Below are positions 48,201 to 57,200 of a DNA stretch of 64,000 nt, piece after piece. The first letter of the stretch is position 1, and the number at the start of each line of letters is the position of its first letter. The DNA comes from Bacteroidaceae bacterium (GTDB taxonomy: Bacteria > Bacteroidota > Bacteroidia > Bacteroidales > Bacteroidaceae), in assembly GCA_017427185.1 (NCBI GenBank), contig JAFRTJ010000020.1:1-64000 (forward strand). The letters run 5' to 3'. Position numbers and translations under genes: made by a program. The notes beneath the pieces were generated by a model. That model did no database searches. It was not told the DNA's origin and saw only the letters and a list, made by a program, of their open reading frames with translations.

Positions 48201-50345
48201 TATTGAGACATAGTAGTCGTAGATGAGACCACCCTCCTCAATGCCTTCGCCGACCAGCTGGGTGACGCCGTCGTCGATGCCGTCGGGCTCAAAGTCGGCC
48301 AGTCCAATCTTGTCGACATAGGGTGCCCAGTTGGGGTCATCCATAAACTCCTGCAGGCGGTTCTTGGCTACTAAGATTCTGAGGTTGGGACAGTCGTCGA
48401 AGGCTCCGTTGCCAGGGATGATGTCCTTGGGCCCCAGCGACTCCCACTTGTTGGTGCCGCGGTTGTTGTAGTAGAGCACCTGCACCTCTTCGAGGTTGCT
48501 GCAGCCACGGAACGCACCGGGCTGGATGAACAGCCTCATGGGAAGGTTGGCATTGCCGATGTTCGACGGTGAGCTCTCGAAGCGCACCTTCTTGACGGTC
48601 TTGTTGCCGCGAAGCGCCATGGAGTCGATGGCTATCGTCTTGTAGTCATAGCTGGTGCCTACGTCGTTGTACACGGTCAGCACGCCGTTCTGCTTTTCTA
48701 ACTTGGAATCGTCCACCTTATTCAACTTGACGTACCACACCTCGGTACCCAACACGCCCTTGTCGGGAGCCAGCACATCGGTCACCTTGAAGTTGTTGGC
48801 ATCGTCAGCCCATCGTCTGAGCATAAGGGCCAACTCTTCGTTGTAGGCATTGGAGTAGTACTGGCCGTTGTCCCTGCGAAGATAGCCATAGACAGCCCCG
48901 TCTTCCTCGAAGTCGTCGGTCTGCAGTTCGTCGGGGACAATCATAGAAGCGTACTGCTTCCAGTTGGGATCGCCCAGGAATTCCCAATAACGCGAAGCGG
49001 CAACAATGATGCGCAACTTGTTGCACCCATCGAAGACATTCTTGCCTGGAATCACATCCTTGGGTCCCAGCACTTGCTCCTTGTTTGTGCCTTCATTGTT
49101 GTAATAGTAGAGACGGAACTCCTCCAGGTTCGAGCAGCCACTGAAGGCGCCATCTTCAACGACCAGCTTCAGTGGCGCATTGGCATTGCCCACATTCGAA
49201 GGGGAACTCTCGAAACGTACTATCTTGATATTTTGGTTGCCGTTCAGCTTGCCGCCGATGGCAATGGTCTTGTAGTCGTAACTGGTGCCGACGTCGTTAT
49301 AGACGGTAAGCACACCGTTTTTCGCAATGATTTCCTTGTCGTTGACGCCCGTAAGGCGTACATACCACAGCTCACCGCCAAAGTCGCTCTTGTTCTTATA
49401 GAGCAGGTCCTCGGGATTCAGCCCTTCGTAGTGGTCCTTCCACGAGCCTATCTGCTGCAGCATAGCATTCCAGTCTTCGTTGCTCAAGGCACTGCCGTCC
49501 TCGGCCTTCAGGAAGCTATAGACACCACCGTCCTCCGTGATGTCGTCGGAAGAGTGCTCGAAGGTGGTGATGCGGTCGCGCACCGGTCCCCACGTCTGGC
49601 TGCTGAGGTATTGCTGATAGACGCTGGTGCCCACGCGCAGCCACGCCTTGGGCGAGTTGTCGAGCATCGAACCCCAGATGCGCGTCACCGCCGTCGGCGG
49701 CAGTGCCAGCCATTGGTTGCTGCCGCTGGTGGTCCACTGCATTAGGTTCACCTCCTCCAGGTTCTCGCAGTTGGCAAACGCCTTGTCGCCGATGAAGAAA
49801 TAGAAGTCGGTGTTGGCCGAATAGTTCAGGGCATCGCAGTCCTGGAAATAGATGCGCCTGACGCCCGGCATGCCCCAGAAGGCGTTGTCGGCGATGCAGC
49901 CCAGGTGGGTGTGACCGGTAAATATGCCTACCAAGTCGTTAATGATATACGTCTCGCCACTAGATGGGAAGTTGTCGGCATCGATGCTGGCAGCCGTGAT
50001 GTAATCCCTCTCGGCATTCACGTACCAGCCCTTGGAATCGAGATACCAGCCGTAGTCTTTCGGATTATGAACCGAGACGTTGAAGTAGCGCGTGTAGTTG
50101 TTCTCTGTGATGTACGTGTACTTCACGCCTTTGTAGGTGTAAACGTAGTCTTCCGACGGTGCCCGTTTCGGCACGCGTTGCGGCTTGACCGACGAGCCAT
50201 CGCGCAGTTCCACTTCATCGGCGACACTGTCGACTGCCACCTCATCAGCAATGCGGTCAGCAACCTCGGCTTGCGCCCATACGCCCGTGCCTGCTATCAT
50301 CAGCCATAGGGCAAGTGTTGTCAGAAATCTGGTTTTCATATGCAT
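41988..50345 (-). CDS. Giant BspA-like leucine-rich-repeat surface protein, 2785 aa
   Basis: Signal peptide (TTLALWLMIAGTGVWAQA; ATG 50339 is also possible), a DEV-rich linker, and a domain with YKGVKYTYITENNYTRYF shared with the 2251-aa protein. Then four ~190-residue modules built on YNDVGTxYxYKTI, AFxGCSNLEE, GPKDxxPG and DPNWxxY; a central Ala-rich, partly hydrophobic helical domain (~1145-1340, SLFTILTAAAQVALLVATAG); two more modules; then BspA-type LRR_5 repeats (GAYAFSGCSQLKRI, AFKGCSSLLNV) with two long tandem units starting ALGL; and a beta-rich end. The tail YDLSGRRIDGNTKGIVIKNG is the common Prevotella surface-protein end. Probably an adhesin or large binding surface. The central domain does not look like LRR and is more AT-rich than its surroundings. 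Confidence 0.85.
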   Translation of the reverse strand: MHMKTRFLTTLALWLMIAGTGVWAQAEVADRIADEVAVDSVADEVELRDGSSVKPQRVPKRAPSEDYVYTYKGVKYTYITENNYTRYFNVSVHNPKDYGWYLDSKGWYVNAERDYITAASIDADNFPSSGETYIINDLVGIFTGHTHLGCIADNAFWGMPGVRRIYFQDCDALNYSANTDFYFFIGDKAFANCENLEEVNLMQWTTSGSNQWLALPPTAVTRIWGSMLDNSPKAWLRVGTSVYQQYLSSQTWGPVRDRITTFEHSSDDITEDGGVYSFLKAEDGSALSNEDWNAMLQQIGSWKDHYEGLNPEDLLYKNKSDFGGELWYVRLTGVNDKEIIAKNGVLTVYNDVGTSYDYKTIAIGGKLNGNQNIKIVRFESSPSNVGNANAPLKLVVEDGAFSGCSNLEEFRLYYYNNEGTNKEQVLGPKDVIPGKNVFDGCNKLRIIVAASRYWEFLGDPNWKQYASMIVPDELQTDDFEEDGAVYGYLRRDNGQYYSNAYNEELALMLRRWADDANNFKVTDVLAPDKGVLGTEVWYVKLNKVDDSKLEKQNGVLTVYNDVGTSYDYKTIAIDSMALRGNKTVKKVRFESSPSNIGNANLPMRLFIQPGAFRGCSNLEEVQVLYYNNRGTNKWESLGPKDIIPGNGAFDDCPNLRILVAKNRLQEFMDDPNWAPYVDKIGLADFEPDGIDDGVTQLVGEGIEEGGLIYDYYVSISDISLMTNAKIDQMVEGLKSWKDNYEGIDVRSLLEPSKQTLGSTVWYLRVRGADAEAIRKQNGVVTMYNDVGTVYNYKTICLQSGVLSDNSDLRTFRLESSASNVGNANVPMGFVIEDGAFRDCSNLELVDLLYFNNRGTNKEQALGPKDVYVGKNVFEDCPKVRIRVAASRYEEFLADPNWKAYSHLLQPDEPASKTIVEELVKYNYFVKDDGSLYTNDDNLVFAERQKAWNAQYMNFAVNDVLADDYSSIMPKVYYMRVTGFDDAGASSFDGNLHINNDVGTVYNYKTIQVEADAFKGNNKIKSVTFHSSPSYVGNARCPMGLVLGDSAFAHCPNLKEVALYYYNYESSNRMEFLLPTDIVPGKGCFDGCDPELKIMVAPEVYDFFINDPNWAHYKDRIVASQFLPTTFGPFKVDGVTYDFASRSLNSLPTSELVQREMSLFTILTAAAQVALLVATAGGSSAAAQGASVAPTAAEVSANAGVISLENGIAVTSEAAANLVPEKTIQVMGEGLMLQTAHNEFMFFEPQLMEFAMNGVGKHMAHNSFEFLINSIGGAFKNLISILPRYVMSNVPIYDTYFNTLYTMACYGPALVTTPAISTGMTNGIQAMANAMQKRKSSWNLGPMLTVFRDNKHTIYHVYIKDVDNTPEVKIYNDPGSVYNYKTVMIGDEAFRGKNAVRKVSFYDVNGLMTGRMYAPLSIVVPDKCFDGCSALRELDLMLNVEDGSNHRRSLGPENFILNGTDIFAGCDTTQLKIRVGKSRLQDFVDDPMWGKYRSMFVVEDDALPVNQTKAGVMYSNLFELNSRRVDSSSGEHTIDHLTAVGIEKGGLGKDGEMRLYNDIGTFNNYHLNNVDYNAFRGNNELRGVTFWDLDGVLWTGDAYDDLDLMLNDSCLADCPNLEHIDMLYLRTDGSNKAEHWGPDKIKLGRGVFAGSPNVKIRMDYYKQHDFLSDEKWVQWKDHFQPCLIGTDNQGVYDALKKWAYSANGTTFSQYVDLSRITPEEMAELSFRNSNITSFDEFEAFGSVGLKEIRVLMFADSRQLQCIKLPDSIASIGAYAFSGCSQLKRITINRPQPPTLGNDAFNGLPDDFIISVPDSLVETYCAAWPQYANHIGMVSPTRKVVKLTQPGTLAEALGLKVVSEGGLNSSFKMEGTYAHIDSLKIYGPINGLDVAVLRTLAGRHVDDCSFNPLGHLKYLNLYNADIVYDKKEVCYNRKGSNDYIQANDRVDTYMFWKCDALRTLILPKSAKVIAHDAFSTCSSLETLVIGDNTETIEKDVIENCLSMGQIVMLCKDKPKTHENAFRNGVPVGSFVVPKRLRNAYSGDDHFNTRAAGMQVLFEDEAAMRAMAAADVYTMLDLMVLGSVEGIVEGNTDVTTLREAMLIAGAESLGDHSFAGMSQLREAGIPFGCTAITQNAFKGCSSLLNVYSGNSEPPTLAADAFEDLPENFVVFVVDSLVSRYRAAWPQYKEHIGSYNPQQNDIFEVTVTEPNTLDKALGLNVTMKDNHYIKSVEGNFWDYSALKINGPIGGKDVALLRVMAGRTIEDGTAIPMASLRYLDLYDARIVADRIYYNTKNVNDYLMEDNALGTNMFWQCDVLETLILPRTATKMADEACYDMANLETLVVGDMMDYIDDDALGDLPSLENLAFLGQQVPSFHSDAFTDPTLSTNTAHQIPHIYVPAGAYDKYTNSSILIKHSQEIKASFDDDALFSILARHSVFTPEQMSNIDNIDGWFSGNSEVANLEPLARSRVDTIANGQFSNMQALQRIKLPATLASVGKQLLSGTPSLRYVDLRDCTSLELEHADVRDDMGMAQDVLVYMPVSTNVGNGLNLVWSLPDGTATCSEYMLDDAKDYLVPVAFDAATARTNRLVKKSEQPYTVCLPFDMWVPNGIKAYQLSGRSDGELVFAQVLGTMKAFEPYLMIAEIDDVTFSSGTTVTIPISDGAAYGHQQDAVGYSFRGSLKQIDNSRANELGAYVLNDDGQWHPVLSDTEAHSTVTIPPYRCYLLQSRVGGTRASLGMTLEDASGVEHLRTIDSDGTERVYDLSGRRIDGNTKGIVIKNGRKIINQ

Positions 50346-50387
50346 AATATATACAGTTGTTTATTCTTCAAAAAATTCCAACCTATG

Positions 50388-51002
50388 TTAGAAAGCCGCA
50401 CGGGTCGTGCCGCTGGCACCTTCGCTACTGATGACGGTGTTGATGTTCGGGTCTTCATCGCCGGCATTTCCACCCCAATCGATGGCGGTATCGGTGACAG
50501 CACCCTCCGCAGCAATCGTCTTAGCCTGCTGTATCCGTCCGGAAACGCGCGTCAGGTACTGACCCAGGTAGTCGGGACCGAGCTGACCCTTCACCGCCTG
50601 CGTGCTGACAACGATGGGGATGCCGATGGCGTTGCCCTTCTGGTCGAGCATGGTGACGGTCATCTTACCGTCAGCCTCGATGTCGTACTCCTCCTGCGAG
50701 GGCTCGCCCTTCAGCATGGGCTGAACGCTGAAGCCGGCATTTGCCGGCAGCGTGGCGAAGGTGACCGTCTTCGTCCATGGGGACGACGTGATGGTTTCCT
50801 GTACCTGTTGGCCATCACTGTCTATATAATATACAGTAACGGTGCAGGCGCTGAGCAGGTCCTGGCTCAGGTTCAACACATACTCAACCTTGGCACTTGC
50901 GGCTTTCGGCACCTCCGGCTCATCGTCGCTGCTGCAGGAGGGAAAGCTGCCGAGAGCCAGCAGGCCCCCGAGCAGCATACTCATTATCTTCAGATTCTTC
51001 AT
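50388..51002 (-). CDS. Small lipoprotein, copy A
   Basis: 204 aa, lipobox SFPSC (C23). Sister of the protein at 41370-41981. Differences are few: M for V near residue 9, I for V around 92, IVVSTQAV for FVVSTQEV, and the end EGASGTTRAAF in place of EGATGTTRSK. Same place relative to its LRR gene (six bases behind). Role unknown; having one lipoprotein per giant suggests a one-to-one partnership. Confidence 0.75.
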   Translation of the reverse strand: MKNLKIMSMLLGGLLALGSFPSCSSDDEPEVPKAASAKVEYVLNLSQDLLSACTVTVYYIDSDGQQVQETITSSPWTKTVTFATLPANAGFSVQPMLKGEPSQEEYDIEADGKMTVTMLDQKGNAIGIPIVVSTQAVKGQLGPDYLGQYLTRVSGRIQQAKTIAAEGAVTDTAIDWGGNAGDEDPNINTVISSEGASGTTRAAF

Positions 51003-51249
51003 TGACGCTTATTGATTAATGATTTTACGTCCGTTCTTGATTACAATACCCTTTGTGTTTCCGTCGATGCGGCGACCTGAGAGGTCATAGACGCGCTCGG
51101 TGCCGTCGCTGTCGATGGTGCGCAGATGCTCGACTCCGCTGGCATCCTCCAGCGTCATGCCGAGGGAGGCGCGGGTGGAGCCCTGACGGCTCTGCAACAG
51201 ATAGCAGCGGTAAGGAGGAATGGTGACAGTGCTTTGTGCCTCGGTGTCG
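50409..51249. repeat. 840-bp direct repeat, copy A
   Basis: Partner of 41388-42228. Recombination between the two copies would remove one complete LRR-plus-lipoprotein unit (9,021 bp) and leave a functional unit behind. Confidence 0.8.
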
Positions 51250-54200
51250 CTTTGCACGGGGTGCCACTTCGCATCGTCGTTCATCACGTAGGCGCCCAGG
51301 TCGACAGCCTCGTCATGGCCGATGGTGTTCAGTGTGCCGCGCATGACAAAGCCTGGCGACTGCAGCTGTCCACCATAGGTTGAGCCACCACTTGCAGGCA
51401 GCAGTGTCTCACCGTTGACATTCAGCAGGGCGTATTCAAACTCAGCCCATACCAGATAAGGTTGCAGCGCCTGCATTTTCCCCGTATACTGGGCAAAGAT
51501 CAGTTCATTGTCGCTACGTCCTGAAAGCTGATACACCTTCGCTCCTGCGGGAATGTCGAGGCTGTAGGGCAGACAGACGGTATAGGGCGCGTCGCTCCTT
51601 CCCAGTGTGCGCGTGTTCTCAACGTTCTCCGCTGTGATGGCCATGGGCACGCAGTAGTCGGCATCGTCGTAGAGGCGGAAGGTCTTGGTGCGAAAACCGC
51701 TGCCGTTCATTACCGCCACGTTCGTTTCGTCGGTCTCACCATACTTGGCAGGCATATAGCAGAGTGTGCGCTCTGTGAGCCCGATACGCTGCAGTCCACC
51801 ATCCTTCAGGCTGTTCATCAGGTCGAGCGTATCGCACAGCTGGAAGTCGACAAAACGTAGTTTCGTCGCCTTGCTGAAGGCCTCGTCGCCCACAGAGGTC
51901 AGTGTCACCGGCATGGCGATGCGCTCCAACTGTGTGAGGGGCTGCATGTCCGTGGTAAAGAGGGAATCGACGAGAGTGTAACGCAACGGCGTCAAGTCGG
52001 TGATATCGGCATGATCCTTGAACCATCCCTTCACGCTGGTCACGTCGGCCAGATCGTCCTCGGTGGCGGCGGCATGGGCGGCAAAACTTGCAAACGAGGC
52101 GTCGTCCTCAAATACGCCCTTCGAGATATTGTTGGTGCGCTGCCAGCTGTTGCCAACGTAGGCCATGTCTTTAATATAATCGTTATAGAGCGACGGGCGC
52201 ACATAGAAGGCGTCGAACGTCGGGTTGTAGTTGTTGCACAGGTTGCGCCAGACGAAGTTGTCAGCATCCAGTTCTGGCTTTTTGTTGGCCAGCAGATACA
52301 TGCGGGTGAGCGACACATCATCGTCGAAAGCGCTCCAGTTGAGGGTCTCGATGCTGTCGCCGATGACCACGGTCTCGAGGTTCTCGCACTGCATCATCGC
52401 ACGCGAGCGGATCTCCTTCAGCGACTTCGGCAGGATGAGCGTCTTGAGCTGATAGCATTGCAGGAAGGCGTAGGCGGGGAGCACGTCCTTCACTTCCACT
52501 TGGTCAATGCGGGTCGTCAACTTGTCCTGGGCGAAGCGCCAGTTGCTCGGCTCCAGTTGGGCGTCGTAAAGGTCGATGTACTCCAACGCTCCTGCCAGGT
52601 TGGGCTTGTCGGTCCACGGGCAGTAGCCAGCCAGATAACGCATGACGGCGAGATCCTGTCCGGAGATAGGACCGTTGACCTTCAATTTGGTAATATGGTT
52701 GTAATCGCCCTCGATGCCCACTACTCTCAGGTTATTTACGCTTTCCTCTCGGCCTCTTTCATCATTGGAGACGCCATTATTTTTGCTGAGTACGGTGAGG
52801 CCGAGTGCTGCCCCCAGTGTGTTGGGGCAGGTGAGCGTCACCTCGATGACGTCGTCGATGTTGATCTCGCTGCCCACGATGTGGTCGGCGTACTCGGGCC
52901 AAGCTTCGCGATACCGCTTCGTGTGCGTCTTGGGTACATAGACGCGGAAATCGGAGGGCAGGTCGCGGAAGGCTCCCTTCTCCAGCGAGGGCACGCTGTC
53001 GGCACTGATGGTAATGGAGCGCAAGCTCTTGCATCCCTGGAAGGCGCTGTAGCCCATATACTGCAGCGAGTCGGGCAGGGTGACGCTCTTCAGGGCTGTA
53101 CAGCCGTTGAAGGCCGAGCCGAGATTGATGACATTGTTGAAGAGCCCAAGCTCGTCAAAACTCTCTACTTTGTCGTTCAGGATGCCGTCGATGCAGGTCA
53201 GCTGTCTGTATTCCGAGGGGAAGAAATGCCCCTTGCGTGTGAAGGCGCTCATGGCTTCGGCGTCCTTGAAAGCCGTAGTGACCATCGGACAACTGCTGGT
53301 GATCTCGTTGCGGCCCATGAATTGGGCCATGTTGTGCCCTGGCACATAGACGGCTTCAGCGCCAGGCTCCCAGCACGTCTTGTCATCGCTGGTGCACACA
53401 TTGCCGAGGAACACCAGTTCCTCCAGTTGCTCATGGTTATCCTCGAACAGCTCGTTGTCGGCCTCCTTGGTGTCGTCGCCGATGGCCAGATGCCTGAGGC
53501 CGTGAGCCTGTTCAAACACGTTCTCGCCTATCTTCTTGGCACTCTTCGGCAGGATAACGGTCTGGAGTTTGTCGCAGTAGGTGAACATGAAGTCGCCCAC
53601 CATATTGTCCTCCTCGAGATAGTCGTTGCTGCCCCAGCACTGATAGGGGTGCTCGGTGTCCTTCTTGAGTTCTGCGCCGTAGAGGTTCAGGTAGCACAGG
53701 CGTCCGGCTGTAGGCTCGCTGTTGTTCACGTTGGCACCGCCGAGGAAGCGGAGCACGCCCACGTCGACGCCGTTCAGGGGGCCTTCCACTACCAGCGAGT
53801 CAAACTTCTGGTACTGGCCTACCAGCCCCATCAGGTACTTATCGTCCATAATGGTCTGCAGACCCAGTTTTTCGGCCAGCTCGCCCACCTTGGTGGTCTT
53901 CACGTAGTGGATGACGGGCCTCTCCGTGTCGCTGACGATGTACTGGGCATAGCTGGGCCATGCCGTCTTGTAGGCATCCACCGCCTCGGCGGGCACGTAG
54001 ATGGTAAAGCCATTGTAATTGCTGAGGTCGAACACGCTGTAGTCCAGCTTGGCGGGTTTCGTACCCTCGCAGCACACGGACTTCAGGCCGCTGTACTGGA
54101 AGGCGCAGGCATCGATAGTCTCCACAGCGGTGGGAATGGTTATCTCCTTCAGGTTCCTGCAGCCGTAGAAAGCCCAGCCGCCAATGTGCTTCACCGTGGA

Positions 54201-57200
54201 GGGTAGCTCGATGTTGCGCAGGTTTTCGCAGCTTAGGAACCACGAACCACCCACGTAGTCGAGACCTGCTGTCTCAAAGATCTTGAACTCGGGAAACTCC
54301 TCGATGTCGGTTTTTGCGAACTTGCCGTTCAGCCAGCTGAATCCCTTCTCCTTCAGGCGCATGGCGTCGATGACGTTCCATGCATTATTCATCGTGCTGC
54401 AGTGCAGCGTATAGCGCAGGTCGCTCAATATGCTCTTCACCTTGCTGTCGACAGGCTTGAACAGACAGGGTGTGAACTTGTCCTTGTAGCTGGCCCAGGC
54501 GGAGTCGGCCAGGAAGGCTTCCACCTGTGTAGGCATCATCTTCAGGCGGAGCTTTGGCGTGTTGTCGAAGACGCGGTCGCCCAAGCGCAGCGTGTTGGGT
54601 GTCAGCGGCTTCACCGAGCCGCGCGTGGTGGTGGCGTGCGACAGGTAGACGAGTCCCATGGACTCCAGGTTCTGGCAGTTCTTGAAACACTCGTCCTGCA
54701 GGGTGATGTCGATGTCGGCATAAGCCTCACCGAAGATGCTGACACCATTGATGTTCCAGAACGACACTTCCTTCAGCTTCTGATTGTCGCGGAAGGCGCC
54801 CTTCTTCACATAGTCCAGGTGGTAGTTATTCCAGTTGCCGACATCGTTGAACAGGCCCAGCGCGCCGTCGTTCTTGTCGAGGAATTTGCTGTCGGCCTCA
54901 TAGGCATAAAGGTGTTCTATCTCGTGCCCCATGCCGTAGGTGATATGGCGCGTCGAGTTATCCGTATAGGCGTAGGCATAGTTCACGCCATAACCGCTGG
55001 TCGCCTTTTTCTCGGCGAGGGAACCCGTGGTGAGGTATCGGCTGTACTTCGCCCACGAAGGGTTGTCGAGGAAGTCCTGCAGACGATCCTCGCTCACGAT
55101 GATGCGCAGTTTTGTGGAGTCGCAACCGGCAAAGATGCTGTCGCCGCAGATCACGAAGTTCTCAGGGCCAAGGGCTGTCTCGCCGCCACGAGCAGTCTGG
55201 TAGCGCAGGTCGAACTCCTTCAGGCTGGTACATCCGGCGAAGGCCGAGTCGGGGATAGTGAAGAGCAGCGAGGCATAGCTGTCGTATTTGCTGCTGCGGC
55301 TCTCGGCAAACTTGATGCGCTGCACCTTGGTATTGCCCTGGAAGGCATCACGGCTGACACCCACCGTGCGATAGTTATACACCGAGCCAATGTCGTTGTA
55401 GATGGTGAAGTCGGTCTGATTGGGGTCGGCCTCTTTAATATAGGTATGGTAGATGAGCTTCTTGTCGGGCGTCGTCATGCCGAACCCCACCAGTCCCACC
55501 TGGTGGATGTTGGCTGCCAGGTTGTCGGCAAGGCCGTTCTTCATCTCATCGGTGTTCACCTGGCCTGAAAATGGCTGGAACTGACCGATCATGCGTGAGC
55601 CGACGTAGGAACTTAATGTGCTGGCCAGAGTAATATTGGCCAACTTGTTTTTCAGCATCATCTTGCTAGCCTGCATTAACAGCGATTTTTGGAGTGCCTC
55701 TTTGGCCGAAATCTCACCTGTCACTTCAAGCAGACGAGCACCTGCTACTTTCTTCACTACATCGCACAGGAGCTTCGCGGCTTTCGTGTCGAGAACTAGC
55801 TGCTTATCAAGCAAAACAATGTAATTTCTGCAGGAGCCCATGTTGTTAAGTAAATTGTACATTTGGCTCAAGGCGTTCGGCCCCATCGCTTTTCGGAAAG
55901 CTTCGCCACCCAGAAATTTCACAGGGGTGTGGTGGTATTGCGCAGCATATAAAAAACTTTTAAATCCAATGCCTTGTGTTAAGTCTTTAGCCGAATTAAT
56001 TCCAGCATTCAGTGCCGCTGCCTGCTCATTTAATAAGGCCATCTCTGTCCCCAACTTCGTAGCCTCAGTAGCTGCTGAAGTGCCAGCCTTCCCAGTACCT
56101 GCCGAGAAATACGTGAGTGCTATCTCGGCAATGGCGAAGGGCACGTTCCACCACGACGGTTCGACGGTGACCACCTGTGAGGAGGTGGCAGCGTTGGGCG
56201 TCTTCGAGGCGTAGTCGTAGGTCAGGCCGCCCTCGTTGATGGCATTCCATGTCGTAGGCTCATAGTCGGCCGGAACAATGCAATGGCTGTATTGGCTCCA
56301 GTTGGGGTCGTTGATGAAATCCATATAGCGCGTAGGCGAAACGATGATGCGTACCTCAGGGTCATCCACGTCAAGGGGTAGCACGTCATGGCTGTCGAAA
56401 TCGGCCTTCCAGCCAAAGATGTCGTCGCCGGGTATCACGTCCTCCGGGCCCAGCGTCTCCCAGTGGTCGTCACCGTCCTGCACGTAGTAGTACATGCGTA
56501 TCTCCTTCAGGTTCTTGCAGCCACGGAAGGCGCAGTTCTCGATGACCATCTTCAGGTCGCTGTAGGAGTTCTCCGTGTGACCGTTGGTCTGCCAGAACTC
56601 CACGGCCTTCAGGTCTTCGCAGTTGGTAAAGGCGCCACGGCGCACGGCCAGCGTCTTGTAGTTGTAGTAGCTGCCCACATCGTTGTAGATGCGCAGCACG
56701 CCGTCATGGCTTTTCAGATAGTCGGGGTCGGCGCTCTCAATGGTGGTGTAGTAGATGGTGGCGTCGGTGTTCTCGGCCATCAACTGGCGGGCATTGAAGC
56801 CCTGGTAGTCAGCATTCCACAGACGCAACTGCTTCATTACCTCCTCGGTCAGCGTGCCGTCGTTGGTCAGGTAGGTCTTGTTGTCTTCCGCCAGCATGCA
56901 CCTATAGCGTGCGCCGCACTCGTCTATCGCATAGCCCGAGGGCTCGTAGCTGATGAAACGGTCTTTCACGGCGGCCCATACACCGCTGCTTTTGTAGTCG
57001 TCCAAGGTCGAGCTCGATACGCGGATGAAGGCGTTGGGCGACCCTTCGAGCATATTGTCCCAGATGCGCTTCACGGCCGACACCGGCATGGGCTCCCAGT
57101 GGTTGTCGCCCTCGGTGACATACTGCATCAGGTCGACCTTCTCTAATTGCGGGGCATTGGCAAAAGCCAGGTGACCAATGAAGAAATAGGGACTGGTGTT

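Noticed and set aside
52011..54206. 731-codon open frame on the + strand inside the LRR gene (also 5581-6942 and 10111-11088)
   Set aside because: These are antisense shadows of high-GC or biased coding sequence: no signal, domain or promoter, and the opposite strand encodes clear protein families.
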